Assembly: GCA_007922305.1 (NCBI GenBank)
Contig: ML677348.1
Span: forward strand, 22,846,667-22,910,666
Length of the DNA stretch: 64,000 bases
DNA from: Dermatemys mawii
Lineage: Eukaryota; Chordata; Testudines; Dermatemydidae
Reading direction: 5' to 3'
Part shown: positions 1 through 11,010 of the stretch, one piece after another
How positions within the stretch are numbered: position 1 is the stretch's first letter
How the letters are laid out: each line of letters starts with the position of its first letter
The notes under the pieces: generated by a model
What the model was told of the DNA's origin: nothing
The model's database searches: none
The model's input: only the letters and a program-made list of their open reading frames with translations
Position numbers and translations under genes: made by a program

Positions 1-1513
1 ACAGACTCCCAGTTCTAATAATTACAAGCAGCATCTAAAACACCACAAAGCTGTTGAAGGAGCTCCTGTGATGATGTGAGAAATTTGGCTGCTCCTGTGG
101 AGGAGGGCTAGATGGAGCTCTTTGTGAGAGCTTCAGGGCTGAGAACACAAATCTGGCCTGCTGTTGAGCTCTACTGCCTTCAAAGTGTAGTCCTATAGTT
201 TTGACAGGGCTTTGAGGCAATGGGAGACGCTGAACCTAACCAACACTTCCTGCCTCCCACTACCTTGGAACTTCTCCTCTACTTGGGATCTGGGCAGCAG
301 AGAAGCCCTGCAAGGTATGCCACTAGGCAGGGGAGAAGAGAAGCTGGGGGAGCAGTGTCACTGGGTCTGTTACCTGTGGTTCTCTCAACCCAAAGCTCTT
401 AGTAACTTTATTGCTTGTGAGGTGGTGTCAGAAAATAAATCAATGGGGACACAGGCCATCCATCCAATTAAAAATTGGCACAAACCCAAAGTGCTTTTAT
501 CCAAAATTTTATTTTAGATCTATTTTATTAGCTCTCCAGCACATACAGATATGCAAAAGGTTAGAGGTGCCCAAATCTATAGTTACCTACAATCTGGAGA
601 GGTTTTGAGTGTTGAATGACAAGTTTCAGGTGGCCAGCCCTCTGCCTTTTGCTGTGTATTCCAAGAAATGTCCAGAAGGTCAAATCCAAATCACTCAGAT
701 CTCTTTCCCTTTTTAAGCTCAAAATGTCACATTGCTTGTCAGTCACCAATAACCACTGAGCAAGCTGTTTGTTAAGAAGTTTCAAAATGTTAGTTATGCA
801 GATGTATTTTTGGAGCATCTACACTGTCAGGAACCCCAACACTCACGCATCAGAAGTCAAATATAGATAGACTTCCTGTCTTTTCAAAATCACATAGGTT
901 AGTAGTTTGAAAGAAACAAGACAGGCTGGTGCAAGCTCATGCTTAATTCTCATGGTCATGCCCCTTCCTCTCCTGGTCTGACTAGTTATGCTAAGACTGC
1001 TGCAAAGGCCTTGCTTTTGGCAATAAGCATGATAATCTATATTCCAATATTAGCAGTGGCCTAGGCATTTTGCTGGGCTATCAGAATCTCCCCTAACAGG
1101 TTCAGGGAAGGGAAAAAGCCATGGGGGGCAGCAAGCTGGAGGATGGGGGTTGGGTGGGAGTCAAGACAGTAGTAGGAAAATATGGCAGTTGCCCTGTCTT
1201 AGGGGTGAGAAAAGGCTACATGGAGTCTCCAGCTGGGCAGTGGCATAATTTTTTTGTGAGCAATGAAGATTGACTTTGCAACCTAAAATTATCACATACA
1301 CATAACCAAAAGAGTAGAGGGGAGTTAAAAACTCAGAAGACAGACTAAAAAACGTGGTTTGATGATGTTTTTAAAATCTTATGATTTGTGGGGCCAATCT
1401 CATGATTTGTTGGGGATCTGCTTCTTGAGGCTGTTAATACTGAGAATGGTAAGCTTTGAGTTTGCTTTGTCATAATGGCTAGAGGGGAATAATTGTCTTT
1501 CGTTCACTGTAAT
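1..1513. other. Intergenic stretch, no gene recognised
   Basis: Short open frames exist on both strands but none resembles a known family or continues across a plausible splice structure. Around 1350-1420 the repeated wording of a 'catgatttgtgggg' type phrase suggests an old DNA repeat, but I cannot delimit it. Confidence 0.5.
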
Positions 1514-1517
1514 ATCC

Positions 1518-2178
1518 TGTGACGGAGTCAGACCAGAAGGATATAGGAGAGTGCTGGAAGGCAGGTATATTAGTCTCAGGATGTGCAGGTCCCTGTTCCC
1601 TGGATAGCCAAACAAAGGCTAATCCAGGCCAATCAAGACACCTGGGGCCAATTAAGAACCTTCTAGAAAGGAGTAGAAACAGCTAGCCTAATTGGGACAC
1701 CTGAAGCCAATCAGGGACTGGCTGAAACCAGATAAAAACCTCCCAGTTAGTCAGGTGAGTGTGGGTGTCAGGAGCTGTGAGAGGAAGTTGTGCTGTTGGT
1801 GAGACTAAGTGGTGGACAACATATCATACAGAAGGAAGGAGGCCCTGAGGTAAGGGTGAAGTGGAGTTTGAAGAAGTGGAGACTGCTGTGGGGAAGTAGC
1901 CCAGGGAATTGTATTGTGTTTTGTGCCTAAAAGGTCAGCCATCTTAGCTGATACTATTAGGGTCCCTGGGCTGGAGTCTGGAGTAGAGGGCGGGCCCGGG
2001 CTCTCCCCCTTTTTCCATCTTCCATACTGGCCTGTGATGAAGATAACTCACTAGGTGGTGACTCTTGCCAATTATACTGAGAAAGGGAGGTCACTCTGGG
2101 GCCTGGATGAGTTTCTGAGGCCCCTCAATCTGCCAGGAAGCGCAGGACCCACAAGTACAAACTTGGAGCTTTGTCACA
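1518..2178 (+). mobile_element. Solo LTR-like element, copy A
   Basis: The 661-bp element begins TGTGAC and ends GTCACA, so it has the TG...CA ends of a long terminal repeat with a 6-bp terminal inversion. It is flanked by a perfect 4-bp direct repeat ATCC (1514-1517 and 2179-2182). Inside are three CCAAT boxes followed by a TATA-like box, as expected of a retroviral-type promoter. No gag, pol or env lies beside it, so it is best read as a solo LTR left by recombination between two LTRs. Two relatives lie at 50194-50848 (minus) and 56006-56603 (plus). A 4-bp duplication fits a class I endogenous-retrovirus-type integrase, but without internal sequence the class is an inference. Short minus-strand open frames inside it are shared with copy C and are LTR antisense, not genes. 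Confidence 0.8.
1629..1738 (+). promoter_or_regulatory. Putative LTR promoter: CCAAT boxes and TATA-like box
   Basis: CCAAT motifs lie at 1629-1633, 1648-1652 and 1707-1711, and a GATAAAAA box at 1731-1738. The same arrangement occurs in copy C, with the TATA-like box at about 56219-56226. In copy B it reads TTAAAAA on the minus strand near 50678-50684. This is the usual U3 layout; activity is inferred only. Confidence 0.5.
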
Positions 2179-2250
2179 ATCCTGACAGTATTCACTCCAC
2201 AGCTTGTAGCATTCATGGCTAAATTAACGCTTGGGAAAAATACCTGACAT

Positions 2251-2312
2251 GGCCTATGCACCACTTAAGGCCAAAGACGCGGTTTAAGTGAGATTTACGT
2301 GGTGCATAGGCC
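2251..2312. repeat. Inverted repeat with perfect 14-bp arms
   Basis: GGCCTATGCACCAC at 2251-2264 is followed 34 bp later by its exact reverse complement at 2299-2312. A second, inner pair (CACTTAA near 2262-2268 and TTAAGTG at 2284-2290) extends the symmetry. It looks like the core of a palindromic MITE, but I could not find target duplications. Confidence 0.6.
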
Positions 2313-3164
2313 CTTGCAGGTGCTCTGTGTCATAGCATCCCACAGAGGGTGCTATATGTTTATGTTTAGGAACTTACAGTAGTCTAAGGAACTGATTAAT
2401 GAAAGTGGACAATATACGTGGAGAAAGGAGTAAAGCCTGAATGTTGTGCTGTCGTGGTGCTCTCTCTTTAAGGTTGAATCTTGAACATGATGTCAATCCC
2501 TTTCCCTGGATCACCACCTTGTAGCAGTGGAGAGGCTTGCGTGTCTCAATGACCCCAAGAGTGATGCTGCCTGGCGTCATGCCTTAGTGCTACCCATGGC
2601 AGAACGGTCAAGGGTGAGGTTCCAGACAAAGAGTGATCCAAGATGCCTCTAACAACAGAGCAGACGGAGGATAACTGCACAATGGAGGTGAAACTGTGCT
2701 GTAATGTTACAATGACTGTCAAGGTGGATAAAGTCTACAGCAATTAAAGGATTTCCAATTGTCATGGTGTCCGTGCCATTGGTTTCATTCCTCTATCTGT
2801 CAAGAGTAGTGTGGTGACTGTCGTGCACCAGTCTCCCCACTTTAAAAGAAGTCCCACACAGGCATCTTCCAATTTTGGGGAAAATAACATTTGCACAAGT
2901 CGAAAGTCCAGTAGTGATTGGCGAGTGGCAATGGGAACAGGACAGTGAAATCCAGAACTTCCTTGTCACAGACCAACACGCAAGCAGTGGGTGTGTGATA
3001 CAGTTGTCTTGCTTGAGCATTGAGGCAGGTCGAGCATCTTGGCAGCGGCACCCATGACTAAGCAGTCTTTTTTAGGATCCACTCTGCATGCCCCACATGG
3101 GGAAGGGGTTAGAAAAGGTACCTTAAAAATAGTCTTGACTCTGTTTCTCCTGGCTGGATAGCTG
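2313..3164. other. Unassigned, possibly part of a decayed LINE
   Basis: No frame stays open for long. Because it lies just upstream of the LINE C-terminal relic that starts near 3165, it may be older sequence of the same element, but I could not identify domains in it. Confidence 0.3.
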
Positions 3165-3561
3165 CATCCAGCAGGATCACCACCTCAGTGGTCAAAAATG
3201 TAAGAAACTTTTCCTGTTCTCTCAGCTGAAAGAGAGGTACCTTCATGTGGGTGGATAGCAGAGGTGTTTATAAGGACTTGCTGAAGGACAACCTAAAAAA
3301 AATGTAATATTCACATTGATACTTGGGAGACGCTTGCCCAGGATTGCTTAAGATGGAGTGAAGTCCTACCTGATGGTCCCCTGCATTTTGAACTTGCTCG
3401 CCAACAAGTTGAAGAGGACAAGAGGTATAGGAGGAAGGAGAGACATGGTCTCCAGTCATGGTCAACCGCCTCCCGTTGAGCCTGAAAACATCTGTAATAG
3501 AACTTGTGGTTCAAGGATTGGCCTTATAAGCCACCTGAGGACCCATAACTCCCATGGAAAA
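3165..3561 (+). pseudogene. Decayed LINE polyprotein C-terminus
   Basis: The plus strand shows, in shifting frames, phrases typical of the end of many non-LTR retrotransposon pol proteins: a basic stretch near 3225-3300 resembling 'ELKEG.R.VGGQ..R.KD.LK.NLKK', then 'DTWETLAQD' near 3318-3345, then a Cys/His finger with SRIGLISHLRTH near 3495-3553. That last motif closes the C-terminal domain of RTE-like and related LINEs. At least one frameshift and several stop codons break the reading, so it is a dead copy. The 5' boundary is uncertain. The exact LINE clade cannot be named by eye; aligning the six-frame translation with LINE pol proteins would settle it. Confidence 0.55.
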
Positions 3562-4761
3562 TGATCATACTTGGTAACGTGTAATCGTCATGATGTCAGC
3601 CATGAGTCACCTTCAGCAGATACATGAAATCAGAAAGTAGGAATATTGGAAAAAAGAAACAGAAAATAATCCTGGCAACCTACAAGAATCCTGTTCCCAA
3701 GCAACTGAATGTGAAAAGGCAATGTTCAGGCAATTGGACATTCTTTAGATCATAATAGCGAAATTATGAAATAGCAACAGGGATTGATAAAGAGAAAAAC
3801 AAAATACTCTATTAGCTATAATGGGCAAGGCCACCACATATTCCAATGCATCTGGAATATGTCAGCAGCAGACTGGTGGGACTCTCTGAAAAATCATAGG
3901 AATGCTTCCAAAGTATCTTCAAACTGTGTAAAATGGCTAACTTGTGCAATTGACTAATTTGTGAGAACTAACTCTTCCTGCAGGTCTTAGAGACATGTGC
4001 ATAGTTATTGAACAAGCTCCCATCCAAATTCAGAGCATATGTGGACTAGAGGCAGAGCTAATTCATGAAACAGGACAGAGAAAGCATGAAATTACAATGA
4101 AAAATGCATCAAAATTTGTGCAAAAGCAAATGCTCAGATATGAAGCATAGAAGACAATACATGCTCTGGAGAAAACCATGATGAGAAAACCATATTGTTC
4201 TCTTTATACCTTTTTATGGATACAGATTTGGCCTTAAGCAGCAAAGTATGAGTGATTAATTGTGAGGCAGATAGTGGCACCTTTAACTTTATTGAAACAG
4301 TGCACAAAGATATTTACATATGATACCTAATTGTTGTGGAAACTGGAACTTGCAGCTGATTATACAAGTGTTTTCAAGATCTATTCCCCAAACAAGACTA
4401 CTTACAAATTAGCTGTTTATCACTAACAACTTCTTTCTTTTACATATGACAGTTACACATGTCCCCTTTGGTACAAAATTGCAAATTTCCAAGCACATAT
4501 AGCAATATCCAGATTTTCCATACTAATGCGATTAGTACATTTTTAGGGTTAAAAACACTTACTTCAATAAACAGGCTATTATAGTAAGTAACTAAACTTT
4601 TCATTCTTAATACTATCAATAAAGGTCAACCATCTTAGTTTCATCACTCTGCATTATTATTACAAATTATTCTTAAAGCTTGCTAGTGGTTTGGTTCACT
4701 TCACAATAGGCCTTTACTTAACAACAGGTCCTTTGGCCAAATACCGAACAATATGCAAAAA
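3562..4761. other. Unassigned, possibly gag region of a gypsy-like relic
   Basis: AT-rich, with no long frame. It precedes the zinc-knuckle and protease relic directly and could be the decayed upstream part of the same element, but I see no secure gag motif. No LTR was found upstream. Confidence 0.3.
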
Positions 4762-5220
4762 TTGTGACAAGACATATCACTATGCCTAAAAATTGTAGAC
4801 AAGAAAAACAAATAAAAATGGCACTGTATTGAGGAAGCAAGTAGTGATTCAGAGGATGAGATTTTGCACATATGACATTCATGCAGTGCAAAACAAAAAT
4901 GTAAATGGTTTGAAAAGCTCGTACTAGCCCCAGATGCAAAGATAAGGCATCAGCACACAAACAGACAGGAAATTGAATTCCAGACACTGGGGCATCAGTG
5001 AATGTTCTAGACTACAAAGACTTCACCAGTATTATGCAGGAGAAAAAAATACAATTGCAACCAAGCAAAGCTAAATTAAAATTATATGATGGCACAATTG
5101 TATTACCACTACAATAAAGTAAATTACAAGTAGAATACTGTGGAAAAGTATACAGGCTGAAATTTCAGGTAGAAGGCTTTAATAGCAGCCTGGTCCAAAC
5201 TTGATGTCAAGATGCACGCT
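4762..5220 (+). pseudogene. Ty3/gypsy-like zinc knuckle and aspartic protease relic
   Basis: Two retroelement signatures lie in the expected order on the plus strand. First, a CX2CX4HX4C zinc knuckle (nucleocapsid type) at about 4762-4805 reads C-KN-C-DKTY-H, with the final cysteine reached only after a one-base shift past a stop codon. Second, DTGAS at 4983-4997 is the catalytic signature of retropepsin-type proteases; it is followed in the same frame by about 42 further codons before a stop near 5114, and the frame continues recognisably to a second stop near 5195. In an active element the protease would cut the Gag-Pol polyprotein. The stops and the frameshift show it is dead. I could not find the reverse transcriptase, integrase or LTRs nearby. 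Assignment to Ty3/gypsy rather than another LTR class is an inference from overall appearance. Confidence 0.6.
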
Positions 5221-6149
5221 TTCCTTGATCCCTATAGCCCTAGCTTTATTATAACCAGTAGTTGAAGGTGTAACAGGCAAAAAAGAAGAGAGACTCTCAG
5301 AGGCCGAAGCCTATTATGACTGAAAAGTTAAGACCTTTCAGAACTATAACCCAGGGACCCTGTCAGCATTAAATTATTTCCTCAGGATAAATCATGTACT
5401 TCAAAGCAAACTATGTGTGTTGAACAGATAAACCATCATTCACATAACATAGCGGTGGATAGGCATGTATTTCATCAAAACTGAAAATAATATTCACCCA
5501 CTATGAACACAAGACACAAATACAGATGTGGAGGATGGTGAAATATGCACTCTGTCAAGTCTTGATCAGTAGGAGATGGAAGGACCACAGGCCTATAAGC
5601 AACCAGTAGACACTGGAAAAGACTATCAAAACACAACACAACAAGAAAAACTCAAGTGCAAGATAGTGTTTCCTGTCATCACAGGCTTTTGCTTGCTCCG
5701 AAAGCAAATGGCCTGCAAAGGTACCCATAAAGCTTTGTACAATATTGAGGCTTGAAAGACCAACCCTCCCAAATCCAGAGGAAAATACCCTAGTTGTCAA
5801 GCAAGTTAAGTTATTTAATTTTTTAAAAATTGGTGTTAAGTTTTATATATGATGATGTAGGCTTTATGTGGGGGTCTAATAGAATGTATGTAGAAGAATG
5901 TAAGCTGGTTATGACATCCGTGTTTAATTTTGCTATTTCAAATATATAACAAAAATGATATTACAATAACTAGCTTTCCAATAGGGCGTGCTATAATATG
6001 CTTGTGCAGAAGAATTTAAAGAACTCTACTTTCAGGAATTTCTTGACGAGTAAGAACTACATCCCGAAGGAAGGATATTAGAAAATAACTGATTCTTCTC
6101 TGAATCAGTACATGTCCATTCCAACCAAGTATGTGTGTGCCGTGTGCAC
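5221..6149. other. No gene recognised
   Basis: Low-complexity, AT-rich sequence follows the protease relic. Further decayed pol sequence may be present, but I could not place a reverse transcriptase motif on either strand. Confidence 0.35.
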
Positions 6150-6840
6150 GCCAGTGGGAAGATTTTTTTCCTTAGCAGTGTCCGTAGGGGTGGTCTGGGT
6201 GCCAATATAGGGCCCCACCGACCTTCCACCCCCTCAGTTCCTTCTTATTGCTGGTGACTACTAGCTGGAACTTCGCTCACTCCTGGACCAAGTGCTTTAG
6301 CAGTGTCTGATAGTATATTGTGTATATAGTTTATCAGTTAGTTCATAGTTGTTCCTTATAGTTATAGTTTTAGTTAGTTTGGGCAGTTCCCCCCAACAAC
6401 ATTTCCCTTCCTGGAATATGCACAGGTTTCCAGGATTTAAGCTCTGCGAGGACTGGTGCAAGTTTATGTCCAAGAGTGAGCCTCACTCTTCCTGCTTGTG
6501 GTGCCTTGGTGAGGGTCACCAGAAGGAGAAGTGCCGTATCTACAAGGGTTTCTATCCCAGAACCCTCAAAGACGGGAACAGAAACGAAAACTTCTGTTGA
6601 TGGAGGCAGCATTGAGGCCACACTCTAACCCAGGACCCACCCAGGATGATCAGATGTCCCGATTTGGGGGTCTTTTTCTTATATAAGCTCCTATTTTCCC
6701 CCCTCCCCCCACCCTGTCCCAATTTTTTCACATTTGCTGTCTGGTCACCCTAGACCATCGAATCAGCACTGACATGTCCTCATCGCTGCACAGTGCTCTG
6801 GAACCAACGGTGTGCAAAATGGCTCTGACTAAGGACTGTA
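6150..6840 (+). pseudogene. DIRS-like retrotransposon 5' end and gag relic, split by a MITE
   Basis: From about 6150 a non-coding leader runs into an ATG at 6418 that opens a 60-residue frame ending at 6600. It contains a Cys/His knuckle (CLWCLGEGHQKEKC) and a basic tail. This 'C..CLG..H...KC' arrangement is what I know from gag-like ORF1 proteins of tyrosine-recombinase (DIRS-type) retrotransposons in turtles. After the stop the coding-like text resumes, is interrupted by a TA-MITE (6644-6750), and continues to about 6840 in a Ser-rich stretch. A DIRS-like downstream relic lies at 47500-48560, but the two are not linked. It is dead. A gag of another LTR element is the main alternative. Confidence 0.5.
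6644..6750. mobile_element. TA-flanked MITE (Tc1/mariner-like), copy 1
   Basis: The termini GGATGATCAGATG and CTGGTCACCC are a mutated version of the 12-bp inverted repeat seen perfectly in the copy at 62071-62188. TA follows the right end (6751-6752), while CA stands where TA is expected on the left (6642-6643), presumably a mutation. The body has the pyrimidine-rich centre shared by all three copies. It interrupts the DIRS-like gag, so it is the younger insertion. Confidence 0.65.
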
Positions 6841-7768
6841 AGGCCCCTGGCAACCTCATGGTCTACTTCTCTGTGGTTTATCACACACAGGCAGAGTTCC
6901 CAGAGTTGTGGCATAAGCATGATCTCAGTAAAGAAAGGAAGCACATCTATGTATGTTTGTGCATGGCTGACAATGGAATTCCCTTCAGCTGCTGTTGGTA
7001 TGACTAAAGCATTACATATTACTGAACCGGTATGAGATGTACTATTGGGCGGGCTCACTTATAAGGCTAACAGGACAAAAGCGAGTGGCAGCTGTCTTAT
7101 TTTATTCTCCAGCCAAGCATACAACTCTAATTTTAAGAGGATTCTAAATTTGGTTTAGACTTCTTTTCATTTTACAGACCCTATTTAAATCTACTTTAAT
7201 GAGATGATTATGCAGTAACTTATATTTAAGTTGGGTTTTACTTGGCTTGAAGACATGCACATACAGCCACAATGAAATTTTAATTATACTCGCTCTGTTA
7301 AAATAACTGATGGTCTGAGAATTACAGTAAAAACACCTGAAATATATCAAATTTAATCTACCTACAACCCTGCCAGGAACTGCCTGTCCATCTACCTGCC
7401 CATGTGTGTTAAGAACAGATATTTCCAGCTGCCTTTCCTATCCTGGATGCGGCTGCTACTGCCAACATAGTTGCAAGCTGGAGAAAGGATGGGAAGTAAC
7501 TAGAATCTCCCAGCTGAGTGTTTGAGTAGCCTCGTGCTGCCATGATTCTGAATGTGGAATGATCAGGGGATGGAGATGCCCCCTGCTGTGCTACTGCCTG
7601 GAATGAACATTGCATTCCATAAACTGTGTGCAACACAAACTTTTATACTGTTTTTAGTCCATGGTATATTGTTTAATGGGGAAATTGAAGCTGAATACTA
7701 ATGATATTCTAATCAGCATATCTAATTACCAAAGTTAGTGAATTGGTTTGGTTTTTTTTTTTTAAACT
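6841..7768. other. No gene or clear repeat seen
   Basis: Single-copy-looking sequence with only short open frames. A poly-T tract lies at about 7752-7763, just before the CR1 end that follows. Confidence 0.4.
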
Positions 7769-7968
7769 AAGAACATAAGAGAGGCTGTACTCAGTCAGAC
7801 CAAAGGTCCATCCAGCCCAGTATCCTGTCTACCGACAGTGGTCAATGCCAGGTGCCCCGGAGTGAGTGAACCTAACAGGTAACGATCAAGTGATCTCTCT
7901 CCTGCCATCCATCACCCCCCTCTGACAAACAGAGGCTAGGGACACCATTCCTTACCCTTACTTAATTA
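7769..7968 (-). mobile_element. CR1 LINE 3' end (minus strand)
   Basis: Read on the plus strand, this is the reverse complement of the CR1 3' untranslated region: AAGAACATAAG, then the 'tcagaccaaaggtccatcc' and 'agtatcctgtct' phrases. It matches the tail of the plus-strand copy that follows (8500-8640) in reverse. Only about 200 bp of the 3' end is present, the usual 5'-truncated result of target-primed reverse transcription. Confidence 0.85.
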
Positions 7969-7974
7969 AAGGGT

Positions 7975-8640
7975 AAAATTTTGGCTGGCATGGTACACCC
8001 ATGTCTTGAATACTGTGTGCAGATGTGGTCACCCCATCTCAAAAAAGATATACTGGAATTGGAAAATGTTCAGAAAAGGGCAACAAAAATGATTAGGGTA
8101 TGAAATGGCTTTCGTAGAAGGCGAGATTAGTAAGACTGGGACTTTTCAGTTTGGAAAAGAGACGACTAAGCGGTGATATGATTGAAGTCTATAAAATCAT
8201 GACTGGTGTGGAGAAAGTAAATAAGGAAGTGTTATTTACTCCTTCTCATAACATAAGAACTAAGGGTCGCCAAATGATATTAATAGGCAGCAGGCTTAAA
8301 ACAAACAAAAGGAAGTATTTCTTCACACAACGCACAGTCAACCTGTGAAACTCTTTGCCAGAGGATGTTGTGAAGGCCAAGATTATAACAGGTTGAAAAA
8401 GAGCTAGATAAATTCATGGAGGATAGGCCTGTCAATGGCAATTAGCCAGGATGGGCAGGGATGGTGTCCCTAGCCTCTGTTTGCCAGAAGCTGGAAATGG
8501 GCAGGGAATGGATCACTTGATGATTACCTGTTCTGTTCATTCCCTCTGGAGCACGTGGCGTTGGTCACCGTCAGAAGACAGGATACTGGGGTAGATGTAG
8601 ATACTTTGGTGTGACCCAGTATGGCCATTCTTATATTCCT
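7975..8640 (+). pseudogene. CR1 LINE: end of pol ORF and 3' UTR (plus strand)
   Basis: The plus strand encodes the last part of a CR1 reverse transcriptase polyprotein. A 'LEYCVQMWSPHLKKDI' phrase near 8008-8055 is followed by 'ENVQKRATKMIR' and, in the open frame at 8151-8348, by '[18 protein letters not shown]' and '[10 protein letters not shown]'. These are characteristic of the domain after the CR1 reverse transcriptase. Frameshifts and stops near 8101-8150 and 8346 break it. About 280 bp of 3' UTR ending 'cagtatggccattcttat' completes it at about 8640. The copy is 5'-truncated. It lies in opposite orientation to, and almost in contact with, the fragment at 7769-7968, with both truncated 5' ends meeting near 7970. 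Confidence 0.85.
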
Positions 8641-10029
8641 ACTGGTATAAATCAGTCTGAGTTTCCACAGGAAAAAGCAGCTTATGGTGGCTGCAAAATC
8701 TGAGTTCCAGCGGTATGAGTCACCAGCTCAGTCACAAAGAATAGTTAATAGAAACAGGTCATGTGTCTTAATCATATGAGAAAGAGAGAGAGAATCCGCG
8801 GTGAAATAATGTATTATAAAGGGTTGTTGTCATAAATTTAGGATGACTGCATTATTCACAAATGGTGGAATTTAGAAGACGTTAAGGAATACAATGGGCA
8901 TGATTAAAAAGTTAATGCCAATGAAACCTTTAAACTATACCACCCAGTCCCTCTTTGGGGCTGGAGAGGGGTGGAGGTGAATGTTACATTTTACAGAAAG
9001 TCTGTTACAGCTTTGCTCCGAAAATGTTAGAATTGGCTACAAAGAGGGTTTTGAGGCCCCAGCTGGATATGAGGGAGAGATGTGTGGCTTTCTGGAGAGA
9101 GCCCAGCTGTGGGCTGGACAGTTCTGAGGGAGGAACCTTAGGAATGGCAGTGTCTGGGAGAAGAGTTGAACTTATCATTGCTACCTTTGTTGTTCTCTAC
9201 CTGCTTCTTAACTGAACTGAACCCCAGAAGGGCTGTGGTTGGACCTCATATAAATTGTGAACTGTGTCTATAGTTGGGAAAAGACACAATGTCCTAATCA
9301 AATATTGTGATCAAAAGAGAGAACGAGAGAAAAGTCTAACCATCCTCTCCCTCCCCCGTCAACCCACATTGGCTACCTGCACTCCAGTGAGTGCACTCTG
9401 CACGCACAGAAAGGAGGACTGAGTTTGAATATCATCGGCTTGTTCCCCATGCAAGCTGCTGCCTTGTCCAATCACTGTTTCCAAGTTGCTGTACCAGTAA
9501 GTTAGCAAATGTGATGCTATCGCTTCCTGTCTGTGACTGGGTTGCAGGTCAGGGAACAGGATCAGGAACAATCAGAATTGTAAAGCAGCGGAGTGGGGAG
9601 GGTCATGTTAGTTACCCTATGTGTACTACAGGATCACTCCTTGCCCTGGCTGATGCCTACTTGTGGGAAATGCTGGCATTTACATGGTGCGTTTATTTAA
9701 TTTTCAAATGTAACAATACCCTCACAAAGATTATAGTACTAGGAAATCTTCTTAATCCTCATCCTTTTTTCCTGCTTTCAGAAATCTTCATCTCACCTTT
9801 ATCTCTCTTCTTCCTCTAACTCATTCTAGCTCTATTGATATCTGGTCTAAACCTGGCCTTCGATCATTCATAGTCATACTCTTCACTGCCCACTGTCATT
9901 CCCACCTTGCATGGTCTATCCTATTAAAACTGTTCCCATCCACTCCCTTCCCTTCTGCTGCTCCCTCTGGAACACATGCTACCGCTAAATAAAAAAAAAA
10001 AAAGTAGTATCAAGATGTGTATAGAATGA
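8641..10029. other. No gene recognised
   Basis: Open frames at 8955-9215 (plus) and 9391-9819 (plus, 142 codons) show no known domain and no homopolymer-free coding signature; the longer one overlaps another frame on the minus strand. A pyrimidine-rich stretch (about 9760-9970) ends in an A-run near 9987-10001. Confidence 0.4.
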
Positions 10030-10225
10030 ACCTAATTAACCATGTAATCTCATTACAATCCTTGTCCTCCCTTCCCCTTTTCTCTCCCCTACTGTTTATT
10101 GTTCTCTTTTGCTACATCACTTCTGAAATTAGCTTGTAAACTCTTTGGGGCATGAAGACTGTCTTTTGTTTATGTGAAGCACCTACTCACTTTAGACACT
10201 ATACTAAGAATAATCCTCCTCATAT
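10030..10225 (+). repeat. L2/CR1-like LINE 3' end remnant
   Basis: The phrase 'cttgtaaactctttggggcatgaagactgtc' (10134-10164, quoted in part) is the typical end of L2-like elements: a 'ttgtaagctctttggggcag' block followed by an 'agcacct' block. A second copy of this end is at 57245-57370. No coding part is preserved. Confidence 0.45.
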
Positions 10226-10909
10226 AAAACTATTTCCACTGACTACTCACAGTGTAGCATCTGCACCTAATTACTGGGGAAGTCTGCCTTATTCACATTA
10301 GTTAAACAACAATTAATCTTGATAGGAAACAAAATGACTAATAATAACTGGCCAGTTCTAGCATTAAAAGAGACCAGATTGCTGAGAATAGTTTAGTGAT
10401 TGATAAGATACAGGAATGGAAAAGGGACCTCGGGAGCCCAATTTACTGAAAATGGAAAGTTGCTTTATGGAAATCCCATGTACTCTACACTGGGTGATAT
10501 TCTGCACTAATATTTCAGCTTTATTATTAGACAGAAAAAAATAAAGTTCCCAAGACACAAAAAACCAAAAAGGGCTGGATAAAAATGTGCTTACTCAATG
10601 CATAATGCATTAACTATATTTTGTTCCATTTGTACAGAGCAAAAGAGAACAAATAATCAATGTTTTTGACCCCTTCTGTGCCTTTGTCAAGAAGAATTTC
10701 CCTTAGCAGTTTGGCGGGGAAAAGAATAAAAAACAACAACGTAGAATAGTTTTCAAATGGGTTCCTCACATGGGCCTACAAATCTATCTGCAATTGCCCA
10801 TGATTTTCTTTTTCTGTACACAATCACTTTTAGTTGTGAATAGTAGAATGTGTATTTCTAGGTATTGAATTACTGGGTGAAAACTCATGCCCATTGGTCA
10901 AATAGTCTA

Positions 10910-11010
10910 GGCTTAATCCTGCAAACCTGACTGTTGCAAGCAGATGTTACTCATGCAAGTAGTTGTATTGAAGTTAATGGGGCTATTTGTACATGTGAGG
11001 GTTTGTTGGG
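10910..11010. repeat. Short palindromic amniote repeat, degenerate
   Basis: The string 'aatcctgcaaacctgact' with 'ttactcatgcaagtag' and 'attgaagttaatgggg' is the left half of a palindromic interspersed repeat that I know from turtles and birds. The arms are imperfect. Better-preserved relatives are at 30715-30826 and 31978-32092. Confidence 0.4.

Noticed and set aside
1400..1615. Conserved minus-strand frame shared with 55795-56103
   Set aside because: The shared part is antisense to two LTR copies; similarity reflects LTR homology, not a protein-coding gene.
9391..9819. 142-codon plus-strand frame
   Set aside because: No motif, ends in a pyrimidine-rich tract, and overlaps another frame on the opposite strand; such length can arise by chance in 64 kb.
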